Origin: Gordionus sp. m RMFG-2023
Lineage: Eukaryota > Nematomorpha > Gordioida > Chordodea > Parachordodidae
NCBI RefSeq assembly: GCF_954871325.1
Contig: NC_088779.1
Coordinates: 6,388,846-6,452,845, forward strand
Reading direction: 5' to 3'
Length of the DNA stretch: 64,000 nt
The translations under genes were made by a program, and so were the position numbers. Of the stretch, positions 53,301 to 64,000 are shown in pieces. The notes under the pieces were generated by a model that saw only the letters and a program-made list of their open reading frames with translations, ran no database searches and was not told the DNA's origin. How positions within the stretch are numbered: position 1 is the stretch's first letter; every line of letters starts with the position of its first letter.

Positions 53301-56300
53301 TCGTAGCCCCACCAGTCGCAAAACAGGGCCATCTTACATTGGCATAGGGTTACGGAATTGTATGATGATGCGCCGGGCGAGCTTATTTAGATAGAATTGT
53401 GTTTAAAAAAGACTCAATGAACCTTCCATTTTCATTAATTATAAAAATAGCCAAAATAAAAACATATTTTAATAAAAAAAATTGTGCCGGGTTACAAAAC
53501 ATTTTAAAAAATAAAATAAAAAATCCATATCATTTTAAAATAAGATTTAGATATATATAAGCATATTATAATATTTTAAGGTTTACTAGCTATTGTATCC
53601 CCCTCCCATAGCAGAATTACCGTCCTGTTGAGCGATATTAGCCGAAGCAGACGATAACAACATCCAGCCAATCAGTGACCACCGTGGTGTAACGTCACTG
53701 GCCAGCACTTCATTAGGCGGGTGAATAACAGAGCAAACGAATCGAATCGCGTCGACAAGGCAAGTGCCTGTCAAATATATAGATAATTAATTATTTAATG
53801 GTTCTCTGTTTTTTTTTCTATAAAATTAAACTGTATAAAAAACAATATATTACCGCGCATGCGAGCTATGTGGCTTCGGGCCAACCAATCCTGATAACGC
53901 TTGAGAGGCGCACAAACACCAGTTGCATTAGGATAACCCGCCGAATTTAAATTATAACTCGAAGAAAATCTGACTTTATGAGTCAAAAAGGCGAGTTTAG
54001 ATTCTAGTTCGGGCGTCACGCGTGATGCTGGGTATTTCCGGGGAGTTCGTGTTGATGCTAAGCGTTTGATTATGTCTTTTGTCCATTTTTTAATTAGAAA
54101 TCGTAAATTATAATAAATAGTTACGCCGTTGGAATAATTTAATTTTTTTAGTTGGTTATTTATAATAATAAAATCAAAATTCTAAAAATGGTAGTGTAGG
54201 TTTAAAAGAATCAAATTAGATAATATAGGCTTTAAAGATGGTCCTAATAAGAATTTTGAAGCAATGAATTAGTAATAAGAGTGAATTTTTCTTTAGCGTG
54301 GTTTAGGGATCTGCAAAACGCAACCGGAACTAACAGCCGATCCGTGGGTTGAGTTATTTTAATCTATAAGCCCGGTCGTTTCTGTCGGTAAATTTTTTTT
54401 CAGGTGGATCGGTCTAATTTTAAATTTAATCAGCTGATATCAATAAGTCATGTTTTGATTGTATATAGTTTTTTAACATTTTTATATTATTTCTTATAAC
54501 ACATTTTGATTTTTGGGTAGGGAATTTGGAATTAATTATATGTTCAGGTAGGGAGAAAAATTGTCACTTGCGGTGTCTAGTGTGAAAATGCAGAGTGCAA
54601 GTTTATGTTTCTAGCAAGTATATAGTGACAGTGACATCGGGGGGCTCGTTAATTTAGTATCTTAGAGGTGGTGAAAAAAAAAGATTTGCTTATTGGCAAA
54701 TTGTTTGTATGGCGTCTGTTAATATCTCAGGAAAATGTGTTATTCCACAGTTAATATTACATGTTGGATCCATAGCTGAAGGCTAAACGGGATATACGAG
54801 AGTTTTCGCCTTGAAGTATTTAAGGATTTAGTGATATGATGGAATGAATTGCGTATAACTTATATAACGATGTCTAAAAAAAGTCGATCCTCAATAAATC
54901 TGTTTATGCAAGGAAAGAGATAGAGTACTTGTATAATGAAGATATCTGATCGGGACATTATAAATAAAAACGTTAAAAAAATCCCTAAGGAAAAGTGTGT
55001 ATCGGAACATTATTTAGGGAAAGTATGCCAAGCATAAAGATTAAAGTGGAAGATCAAGAATCCGAAAATTTAAGGCTACTTAGATTGGGTGGGGAATTTA
55101 TATCGCTTAAGGTAATTTAAGCGTAGAGATAGAGATGATAACCCTACATTGGAGATGAAGGCTAGATATGTGGGAGAAATTTCGGGATCCGGCATACCTT
55201 GTACACGAAAAGATGAGCCCGGATTTTAAAGGAAGTAAAGGGTTTTATGGTATGCACATGAGTGATTACTGATAAAAAGCTGTAAAGAGAAATGGAAGGG
55301 GGTAAAAGAGAAGATTAGTTGAATTTGGTGAGTAGACACAAGCGTGTGACGAATTGAGAAAATGGATCGGTGAGGAGTAGAAGGATGAAATGGTTCGAAG
55401 GCTAAACAAAAGGCTGGGGAGTAAAAACCGCGAATGGGCAACAAATCGCCCCCCCCCTTATAAGAATCTAAAAAAGCAGACGTGAATTCCGGTGATCGCG
55501 AGAATGAAGAGAAAATAGATTTTTTTTACCCTAGGGGAACCCGGATTAGTGAAAGACGAATGAAAAGATATTTTAAAGTGTTGGGTAACCCACCAGCAAA
55601 CCCGATGAGTAAATGGAATCATAATTTAATAGAATTAGTGTTTTCTTGAAATTCATGTAATTTTAAAAAAATAAAAAGAACATATCATTCAAGTTTGTCC
55701 AATCCTCCAAATGTTACGTAAAATCAGAAGAATTTGAATAAAAATTAAAATCCTCTTTTAAAATTTTATAGCAACCAAAAATCGGGTGACCATTTTAAAA
55801 CCGATTTCGAAACCAAAAAAATGGAGGCAATTTATTTACTTTTATTTTTAAAATGTTGTTGTATAAATTATTTATCTCAAAATATTTCGCTTTAACAGAG
55901 TTTAAAACCGGAAGTAGAAGCGAAGAACTAAACTGACAATTTTTTAAAATAATCAGAACAGTAAAGCATCCTACCACAGGTGGTACCAAACTCTGCGGCA
56001 AAAAATTTATTATTTAAAAATGCTAACTCGGTGTGTTCGGGGTTAGAAGCTGAGGTTTGTAAAGGATATCTTGCCAAAGCAAATCGAATTCGTGTATGCG
56101 AGCCACGCTTTGGAGTAGCCTAATCAGATCGCGTCCAATTACCATGCAATCGGTAAACTTTAAGAAAAAAGAATAAGTATAAAAATATGATTTACTTAGG
56201 ATTAGCTATGTAACGTCACGCGAATTATTACATAAAGAGTCCTACAACCGGGGCAGGTTTAAAACACTTTTCTCCCTCGATTTTTGTTTTTTTTTAAAAA

Positions 56301-59300
56301 ATACCCCTTGGATGATCTTTTCCATCACACAAAGTTCGAATTCTCACAATTTTAAGAGCCGGAATAATTTTCGAAAATATATGTCATTTTAAAAAAAAAT
56401 TTATCATTCGATTTGATTAAATTTTTACGTGACTGCGCAGAATCTTGATGCAAAAGTCGATTTCTTTTTGTTTCAGGGCAATGTAAGTGGGAGCTAAATG
56501 ATCTTCGATCAATCGAAGATACGTGTAAAGTACGTAAGGCACTAAGTGGGCGTTCTTGAAAAGCCAATCTTCGCAATCCCTCAATAAATCTATAAAAAAA
56601 ATGTGATAAGAAAATATGGTTAACAAAAATACGGTTCTTTTATATATTCCATTCATTCATTTATTTTCTTTCTTTCTCTCTCTCTCTCTCTCTCTCTCCT
56701 TCCTTCCTTCCTTCCTTCCTTCTTTCTTTTAATTCCATATCATTCTAACGTTGATGTGGAAGATAAAACAAAAGCGAACCTAAAACGGTATCGACGAGCC
56801 AAACATTTTTGGGGTTCAAATCACCCGTCCCCATCTGTCTCACCAGGTAAAAGAAGACGGAATCAATACCTATGACCGAATTTCTAACGCATTCATGAGT
56901 TAGCCATAAGATTTGTTTCTTACCCAGGTCACTCAGCTTTGTCCATTTTTCGCAAATTATCTGAAATATTTTTTTTTTTTAAAAAAATTCATATCAAATT
57001 GTATAATCGTTACAAAGTTCCCAAATCGAGCTGGTCTTAAATTAGCAGATAAATGGCAGTTTAATAGTGAGTACAAATTGCGCGTTTGCGTTGTGCAGTA
57101 TCTTTTTTTTAACCCTTCAATAATCCGGCGAAAAAAAATGAAGTAAGAGTTCTGAGAAAATGGCAATATAGATTCTAAGATATATTTAATAAAGCTACCG
57201 AAAATTCCATATCATAATAATCAACTGATTTTATGTGATATGAATTCTAGAATACCTGTGGTCCTATAGACCCCACCGGAGTATTGAAAGGTTAAAAAAC
57301 GCACCACATCCCCATTGAGACGAGATTTTATATAAATAAAAAATGTTAGCGTTAAATTATAAAAAAAAAGTATTTATGGCAAATTATTTTGCGTCACCAA
57401 ACGATAATTTAACAAATTTCCCTAATACCATTTGGATGGCATTATTCACGTTTGTACCCAGCGTTTGAAACGCTCAATTTGTGTACCTATTATAGCGCCA
57501 AACGATAATTTAACTAATTTGCATACCATTTTGATGGCATTATTCACGATTGTACCGCATCGTTTGAAATGCTCAATTTGTGCGCACTATAAATATATTT
57601 GTTTTTCTAACAAGGAAAATCATCTTGGCCACACAAAAAAAACTATTTTTAAAAAAATATTTGGTTATTATTTGTATACTTTGTAAAAAAAGGGGGGGGG
57701 GGGGTAGAAATTAAACTTAAACATAATGCGAATAGAGAATGAGATCGCGTTTATAGCTATTTAGTAAGCGAGCGCGATATCGCGAAAATAGATAGCGATA
57801 ATCGCGTTAACTATAATTGCGATCTAAGGTGATAATATTGGGAAGCTATTTTGAACCTTTTAAAATGCTTCGTAGTAAACATGTTTGCACGATTTATGGT
57901 AAAGATCTATGTTTTGGTTGGTTATTTTTTTTAAAAAAAATATATTCTAACAAAAGATATGGCCTTGGTTTTAAATAATAATAGCGCCCGACATTTTAAA
58001 CGATCAAAATAATTTTTTAAAATTAAAATCATGTGGTCTCCTTTGTCTAGCATAAAATCCCGTGATTTTTTTCTTTAGACAGAAGAAGATTAGCATAAAA
58101 TCAAGTGACCACTTCCTTTAGACCCAAGATGCCAATGAATATCATTTTTAAGTAAAAATCAAAATTTTACCCTTTTTTTAAAAAATATCAATTTATTTTT
58201 CTCGATATTTATTTGTTTAGCTAGATTACTTTTTTTTAAAAAAATAAATAATTATATGTTTTTGATTATTATTTAGTGCATAGGTAGTCAAAAAATAAAC
58301 ATTTAATTAGGTTGTTACCTTTATCATTTTTAATATTGTATAAAAATGATGCACATAAATATTTTATATGCTGTTGTGAGGTTACAGATAGTGAAAACAT
58401 AGTCTGCCAAATATCTGATTGGTTCTTTCTTCTTTTTTCGCGGGATAAGATAATTTGTATATGTTTTTTTTTTACAAAACTGAGATATAATTTTTTTAAA
58501 ATCCAATTATTACTTATCACCAATAAAATCAAGCAGGGGTCAAGTTGACCCTCCCCCCTGTTTAATCTGACATGACCTAATAATGTATATATATTTTAAA
58601 ATTTTATCGATTAAGGAATAGCTTGATGGATTAATTAATCCCTCAATTTGTTTTCTTGATATTTTCGAGTTCCCTTTTGGACTTTGAAGCAATTTATAAT
58701 AAAGTAACCAAACAATTATCTCAAATGATTCAAATTTAAATTACTTTGGCTTGGTCGATAAATAAAAGGGACTGTAGCCACACCCATGGCCGGAAATACC
58801 TTTTAATTTTACGATTTTGATCAGCTTAAAATACTTGAAATTTATGGTCTCTTGAAAAGAAACACGTTTATAAAAGCGGAGCGGGTAAAATGTAAAATAT
58901 TTATGATAAATCATTAAAACTAAAAATCAATACTTTTTTTTAAGAAAAAAAATATAAAATAATTTTTTTTTTATTATTTTAAAGGAGGAAATATTTTACT
59001 ATTATAAAGATGTAATATTAAACTTTGTAGAAGATAGATATGTAATATTAAATTGTTAATCAGTTTTTTTTAAATATCTTATTATTTTATTAAAAAAAAT
59101 AAATAAATATTTTAATAAATATAAATTGGATTACCAATAAAAAATAAAATAATAATTAAGTATTTATTTTATTTTTTTAAAAAAAAAACAACTTTTAAAA
59201 GAGTACAAAAAAAAACTCCTGCTGGCAAGGCTGCGCCAAAAAATAAAGAACTTATAAAGGCCACCGGGTAGGAAATATAGCGCGGGGCTGAATTGACCCC

Positions 59301-62300
59301 TTCTGTATATATAATCATACTACAAAAAAAGATGTATCCACTAAAAAAAATGAGCTCTAGAATCACGCTATTTATCCTATTTCCTAAGTCATCGAGTGGT
59401 CTTAAGGACGAAATTATTTTGTTATATATTATTACTACTACTTTATAAAGGATAAGGCAAAAACAGGGTTTAGTTAAATAGTATAAATTTTTTTTTAAAA
59501 ATATACATTATCTTCAACGTAATAAAAATTATGTTGTAGGTCACAATCTAAAATAATCATAAAATAGGTAGAAATATAAAGGTCATTCTTATTTTAGAAA
59601 TAAAGTCAATTTTATTTTTTGGCTTCTGAGAGTGTTCTGGATATGTTAACTCAATTAAATCGTCCAGTCCGTCTCCTGGTTGGACTTATTTTATTAATTG
59701 CTATTTAGCCTAGGCTAAATAGCTTTTAAACGAGGCCACCTTATTTCGGGTTATTTTAAGTGGTTGGTGACATTATTATTTTGTCGTATTTTTTTTAGCC
59801 TGTGTCGAAACGAAACAGCCGATCAAACAATAGGTTGCTTGGTAATAAGTCGACCCTAGCCCTACGGACTATAATAGCTATATGAACTAATATCAGTAAA
59901 ATCATAATTCCTTAGAGGAAAAATACTAGGGACCTCTATGATGTAAAAAAATAAAAAGATTATTATTTTTTAAAATCGAATTTCCGGAACCGACGGGTAT
60001 TGTACCCGTTTTGCAGATCATTAGAGTAAAGGGTAAATTTTTTTGTGGACTTAGGTTAGAAACCATCTATTCAAAATCCTTCCCTTGCACGAATATAATT
60101 CCTGTTTTTTAAATTAATTTTGGAAGCCATGACACCACTTTTTGTTTTTTTTTTAAATTAGAAATTTCGGTATAAGTTGATGATATCTTTAAAATATGCT
60201 TATACTCCCTATATTTTTTTAAATCCAATAATCGTTATATTTTTTTTAAAAAAAAGACAAATCAGTAATGTTGGTAAACGGCTCGATTTGTGTCGATTTT
60301 TAAAACGGCTAACTCAATATTTTATCCGGAAAAATATTAAGCAAGCCCGAAGACTTTGCGGTTAGATGGAACGAACGTTTGGACATTTATTAGTGAAATC
60401 TCGAATCTTAGGCAATATTTTTCTGGCTAAAATATTAAGTTAATATTTTTAAAAAATAGGTTCAGAATGAGCCGTCTAACAACACTACAAATCAGGAAAC
60501 AGCCTTAGTATTTTAATTACACTCTTGAAAGGAACATTATCGGAAGGAAAGTGATACCTATGCGCATGTGCGACCTTATCGGACCGTATGAACGTAACCA
60601 ACTGTTAATTTCTATGAACGATTTGAAAATTAACCACTCTTGTTAGGGAATATGCTTTAATAACCCCCGCTCCCGAGGTGCGTACGCAGCTGGGGGAGGG
60701 CAGGAGAACAAATCTCAACCCCCCTTCCCCAAACCAAAAAATTCAGAAAATACTCATAAAAAATATCAATGTTTTATAATATTAATTTATATTTTATAAT
60801 CATTTCTACCTCTTATCGCATATATATTTCAATTTACATTTATCACATTCACAGCAGAAATAAACATGCTACTAATTTATTCTATGAATTAATATCGATT
60901 TCAAATTTTCCTTGGCGTTTTTATCTACCATTTTAAAATTTCCCGCCTAATCATTTGAAACTTTTGAACTCACGAAGATAATTTCAAAAAAATTAATATT
61001 TAAGGTTTAAAATTTCTTTAAAGAATGGATAATAAGTAATGTTCTTAAACGGCTCAATATGAGCCGATTTTTAAAAACGTTTAACTCAGTATTTTAGCCA
61101 GAAAAATATTGCCGAAATAACAGAATGGTCTAAACAGGCATTTCTCCAGAAAGCAGACAAATTATTGGACAAGATATACTTTAGCCAAATTTTTTTTATT
61201 ATATTAGAATGTATAAACAAATTATTTAATTACACGAATATTTTATGTAATATGTTTGAAAAAAATTACACAGATTTGATTGAGATGGTGATGATTTCAT
61301 GCGCCGATTTAATATTTATTAATTTATTTTTTGTGGTCACTAGTCCTAATAAATTTCTGAAACATAAGATATTTTAGAATAAATCCAAAACATTATAGTT
61401 TTAATTATCCCCCCCCCCCCTCCATAACAAACTCATGCGCACGCACTATTAATGTTAAACAAAAAAAAATTTAAAAAAGATTTAACAAGTAAAACTAAAT
61501 AAAAAGATGCGTGCAAAAAAAGAAATGATTAAAAACCTTAAAAAAAATAAATATTATTTTTAGTAAAAAAATAGCAATTAAGTTATATATTTATAAGCCT
61601 AAGCTAGAAATGTGACAACCTTTTTCATTATGACATTCTTAGATTGACACCTTTCTAAGGTAAATTCTATTCCTGGCAAAAAAAAAATCTTACTAGAAAA
61701 AAAAACTTATTAAAACACTATCCCTAATCCTAACCTTATATCGAACAACATTTATATGAGAGGTTTCACTATATTTTATTTTGAATTTCGAGCAATTATT
61801 CAAATTCTAATGCCAAATTTTAGGATAATCATGTATAAAAAAAAGTTATTATATTCTTATTTCTTTCTCTCTCTTTCTTTTCTTTCTTTCAAAGATTCAG
61901 TTTGGTGCAAATGTGGGAATCCCTTTCCCTCCAAAATACTAACAATGTAATACGGTTATAACTTACACTAAACCAATGTTGTTATAAACAGCTCGTTTTG
62001 AGCCGATTTTTAAAAACGTTTAACTAAACATTTTATCCAGAAAAATATTATGCGCGCCGCCTTAAGATTTCGCTCATAGATGGCAAAATGGTTTGAGAAT
62101 CTTAAAACAAAATCCCGAGGCTTGGGCAATATTTTTATGGCTATAAAATTGAGTTAGCCGTTTTTAAAAAATCGGCTCAAATCGAGTCGTTTAACAACAC
62201 TATACACAAAACTCAACATTATTTTGTACCTTAACTTACGGATTTAATTGACGGCAATTTCAAACTGCGCAATGTGCGCGGTACTCACGCGATAGAATTG

Positions 62301-63923
62301 GAATTTAAAAATAATTTGATTGCAAAAAAAAAACCTTTCTTTAGAAAAAAAAATTAAAGAATAAATTGTTTATTCAACATGTAAAATTTATGTTTGTTTA
62401 ATGTACAAAGCCAACCATCATCACGCTCCATTAATTGATATAACAATATTACAAGTCGATTAAATTCATGTTATTATTTTTACAATTTTTTTGAGTTTTA
62501 TCTAACAAAAAATAACTTCCCAAAAATCATTTTACTTAGGGAATTTTGGGATCAAAGGTAGCAAATAAAATATTTCTATCGTCCAAATTAAAAAATATGA
62601 AGTCTTAAAAAATTACTAAAAAATAATTCTCTATATATTTTTGGCAGAATTTAGTTTATATGGAATTAATTGGGGAAATATTCCCCAAAATATATCAACG
62701 ATCACGAATAGTGTTGTTAAAAAGCCCGATTTGGGTCGAGTTTTCAAAACGGCCCGGTTAAGATTTTAGCTAAAATAATATTAATGTAAGAATCGAGATT
62801 TGGCAAAAAGATGTCCAAGCATTCCTGCCAGCTATGAGCAAAATCTTTAGGCTTCTGTAATGTTATATTTGGTTATAATCTTAATCCGGTCGTTGGCTTT
62901 TTAACAACACTACTCACGAATACGTTTAATCTGGTTTTGTTTGTATACAAAAAAAAATAATTAAGGATTAATTTTTTTTAAAAAATTATCTAATTCCACG
63001 AATAAAATTTGTTGTTTTTAATATTTGATGCTTACGTTAAGATTATTTTTACGGGTTATCGAAATTTATTTTTTCCTATTAAAAACATGTTAATTTGAGA
63101 GCCCTGAAAATTAATTTTCTTTTTGATTCGAACCCGGCCCGTATTTATTAACCTTTTAGACTCGGTCGGTCAGAATTTTTTTGAGCCCGGTAATTTTAGT
63201 TTATACTTTCTTTTACAAAATCATATCGTTTGCGGTTAGTAGAATATTTATAGGTTCGGAAAAAAAATTGGCAAAATTTAGCATCACGAGTCGAAGAATA
63301 TAATATATTTCGTTATAAAAACTACATGAAAAACCTTACCTAGCATCTTATTAGCACAAAAACATCATTAATCCATATTTGGACGCTATTCAAAGAATAA
63401 GAATAATAAAATAATGGTTGCCAAAAAAATTATCAATACCGATTTATAAATTTTTAAGTCAAATAGAGATTAGTTAAAATTACAGAAAAAAAATCAAATC
63501 ATCTTAATCCTCCTTAAAAATAAAGAAGTCACCACCTCTAATAAAATAGCACGCATTCATTTTAACTTTTTAGGTTCGGTTTATTAATTTTTTCTAAAAA
63601 TATTTACAAAATAAAGAATGGCTCAGATGGCAGATTTGTTCGAGAACGTTCACTTAACATTTAGGTTTGACTTCGTGTCTAAAATATAATTATATTAAAT
63701 TTAAAGATGATAGGTAGGTGTTTTTTTTAATTCCGAGGCTTTTTGGATGATCTGATTTTTTTTTAAAACGTTGAGTGTAAAACTTGGTTGATTTTTGTGA
63801 GAACTAGATTGAATCCATCCCTAGAGAGGAGCATTAGATCTCTGAAAGCTTTCTGGCAGACACTAGGCTCTGTTAATATGGTGTACAGAAGGCCTAAACT
63901 GATCACTTCGTATTGTTGAGCAC
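47327..63923 (-). CDS. INTS3: Integrator complex subunit 3 (5' end outside window)
   Basis: Eleven exons in transcript order: 63923-63784, 56960-56780, 56589-56429, 56157-56028, 54075-53854, 53767-53587, 53381-53099, 52751-52617, 52409-51901, 51040-50667, 49671-47327 (TGA). All GT-AG and phase-consistent; 1,552 codons here, N-terminus missing. It aligns along human INTS3: LLYTILTEPSVCQKAFRDL, VLYTYLRLIEDH, KQKEIDFCIKILR, MVIGRDLIRLLQSVARI, RYQDWLARSH, VIHPPNEVLASDVTPRWSLI, RDSIMNVEPGILVIYH and the C-terminal LESLLSTLEALRITTNL, SRYKQLFTLI. Known role: Integrator cleaves snRNA and paused mRNA transcripts in the nucleus; INTS3 also scaffolds SOSS with hSSB1/2. Human INTS3 is 1,043 residues; the excess comes mainly from the 509-base exon, an acidic run (49,037-49,228) and Ser-rich stretches in the last exon, plus a Gly/Asn/Ser loop at the 53,587/53,381 junction. 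The tail is acidic-serine, as in human. The 54,075 acceptor was chosen for alignment. Confidence 0.95.
49037..49228 (-). other. INTS3: Acidic/serine insertion in INTS3
   Basis: Sixty-four residues dominated by Asp, Glu, Ser and Asn with a short Lys-rich break (KKGKKDRKG) and casein-kinase-like SDSD and DESTDEEGES words. I recall nothing comparable at this point of human INTS3. Likely a disordered loop between helical repeats. Confidence 0.7.
54076..56027 (-). other. INTS3: INTS3 intron with purine-skewed island
   Basis: A 1,952-base intron. Its flanking exons join in frame (TPNTP then N-IIKRLAS) and align to human INTS3 without a missing block, so no exon is required inside. About 54,540-55,640 is much richer in G than surrounding introns and purine-biased on the + strand, with few A/T homopolymers. 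No frame over 75 codons and no recognised family. Confidence 0.6.
56668..56730. repeat. (CT)n/(CCTT)n microsatellite
   Basis: CTTT units, then about 13 CT units, then CCTT units, then CTTT, inside the short INTS3 intron between 56,780 and 56,589. Confidence 0.95.
57391..57600. repeat. 101-bp tandem duplication
   Basis: Two copies, 101 bases apart, share CCAAACGATAATTTAAC, TGGCATTATTCACG and GCTCAATTTGTG. They diverge by about 10-15%. An 84-codon frame spanning both copies reflects the repeat and is not a gene. Confidence 0.9.
57742..57827. repeat. GCGAT-rich palindromic cluster
   Basis: Begins GATCGCGTTTATAG and ends CTATAATTGCGATC, which mirror each other. Inside are GCGATATCGC, ATAGCGATAATCGC and AAGCGAGCGC. 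At least six GCGAT/ATCGC words in 86 bases stand out sharply from the AT-rich surroundings. Possibly a small mobile palindrome. Confidence 0.55.
59656..59860. repeat. Dispersed repeat with conserved hairpin, copy 2
   Basis: Matches 9,378-9,600 in order of motifs. Its hairpin is a perfect 24-base palindrome at 59,700-59,723 (arm GCTATTTAGCCT), followed by AGCTTTTAAAC as in copy 1 (AGCTTCTAAAC), then TTTCGG, TTAAGTG, a T-rich stretch and GGTAATAAGTCG. Confidence 0.55.
60268..60485. mobile_element. Family A palindromic MITE, copy 7
   Basis: Flanked by TA on both sides. Starts ATGTTGGTAAACGGCTCG, continues AACGGCTAACTCAATATTTT, ends GAGCCGTCTAACAACAC. 218 bases, the same length as the best copy at 23,532 to within one base. 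Confidence 0.85.
61039..61113. mobile_element. Family A palindromic MITE, copy 8 (left half)
   Basis: TA then ATGTTCTTAAACGGCTC, AATATGAGCCGATTTTTAAA, then TAACTCAGTATTTTAGCCAG and AAAAATATTGCC, after which similarity stops abruptly. The right arm is missing. Confidence 0.75.
61976..62200. mobile_element. Family A palindromic MITE, copy 9
   Basis: Starts ATGTTGTTATAAACAGCTCG and ends CGAGTCGTTTAACAACAC followed by TA (the left flank is CA). Inner words AGATTTCGCTCATAGATGGC, CCCGAGGCTTGGGCAATATT and GAGTTAGCCGTTTTT match other copies. Confidence 0.85.
62711..62910. mobile_element. Family A-related MITE, variant subfamily
   Basis: Flanked by TA; ends GTGTTGTTAAAAAGCC and GGCTTTTTAACAACAC are perfect mirrors over 16 bases. 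It keeps the family's outer GTGTTGTTAAA but has a different subterminal sequence (CGATTTGGGTCGAG) and core, so it is a distinct subfamily using the same ends. Confidence 0.82.
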
Positions 63924-64000
63924 CTGTAGCAGAAGAAAATAGATTACGAATGAGATTTATTTTTTGAAAATAAAATTTTAAAATTATAAGTTTGAACAGA

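Larger units (their letters stand above)
56961..63783 (-). other. INTS3: INTS3 giant intron (6.8 kb)
   Basis: The exons on either side join in phase 0 (KINQ then IICEKW, human KINQ-ILMEKY), so nothing coding is missing. It holds a 101-bp tandem duplication, a GCGAT-rich palindrome, a hairpin-bearing dispersed repeat, four family A elements and G/C runs at 57,692-57,704 and about 61,411. Small open frames are accidental. Confidence 0.75.

Noticed and set aside
57432-57686. 84-codon frame with repeated Arg-Leu-Lys-x-Ser-Ile-Cys words
   Set aside because: The repetition comes from the 101-bp DNA duplication; there is no homology and it lies inside an intron.

Overview
This window is AT-rich animal nuclear DNA (by eye well above 70% A+T; not computed). 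It carries four intron-rich protein genes: a Mox/Meox homeobox gene, a ZRSR2-type U2AF35-related splicing factor, a Prep/PKNOX TALE homeobox gene and Integrator subunit 3 (INTS3). All were recognised by recalling family sequences, not by database search. A Mox gene with a classic Mox homeodomain places the source in Metazoa, probably a bilaterian or cnidarian with long AT-rich introns; I cannot name the clade. Codons read as standard code. All 34 introns I could place are GT-AG, and every exon junction keeps frame.

Layout: 1-13.5 kb is intergenic, with repeats, microsatellites and small inverted-repeat elements. Mox is at 13,554-18,412 (+, 4 exons). ZRSR2 is at 20,890-31,902 (+, 10 exons). 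A 4.9 kb gap follows, holding one hAT-like element. Prep/PKNOX is at 36,806-45,614 (+, 13 exons). INTS3 runs from 63,923 down to 47,327 (-, 11 exons here; its 5' end lies beyond the right edge), so Prep and INTS3 are convergent and end 1.7 kb apart. The largest introns are in INTS3 (6.8 kb and 2.0 kb) and ZRSR2 (3.8 kb and 2.4 kb).

The genes do not form one pathway. Mox and Prep are DNA-binding developmental regulators; ZRSR2 helps define 3' splice sites, in vertebrates mainly for the minor spliceosome; INTS3 belongs to Integrator, which cleaves nascent transcripts, and to the single-stranded-DNA-sensing SOSS complex. Three of the four proteins are much longer than vertebrate counterparts because of low-complexity or acidic insertions.

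Between and inside the genes the DNA is packed with short non-autonomous elements: ten copies of one palindromic family flanked by TA, four elements with hAT-like ends (three with matching 8-base flanking repeats), several other inverted-repeat families, a 26-bp satellite, and many 8-16 base runs of G or C in an otherwise AT-rich background. I saw no virus-like element, tRNA, rRNA or CRISPR array, and no convincing undescribed gene system.
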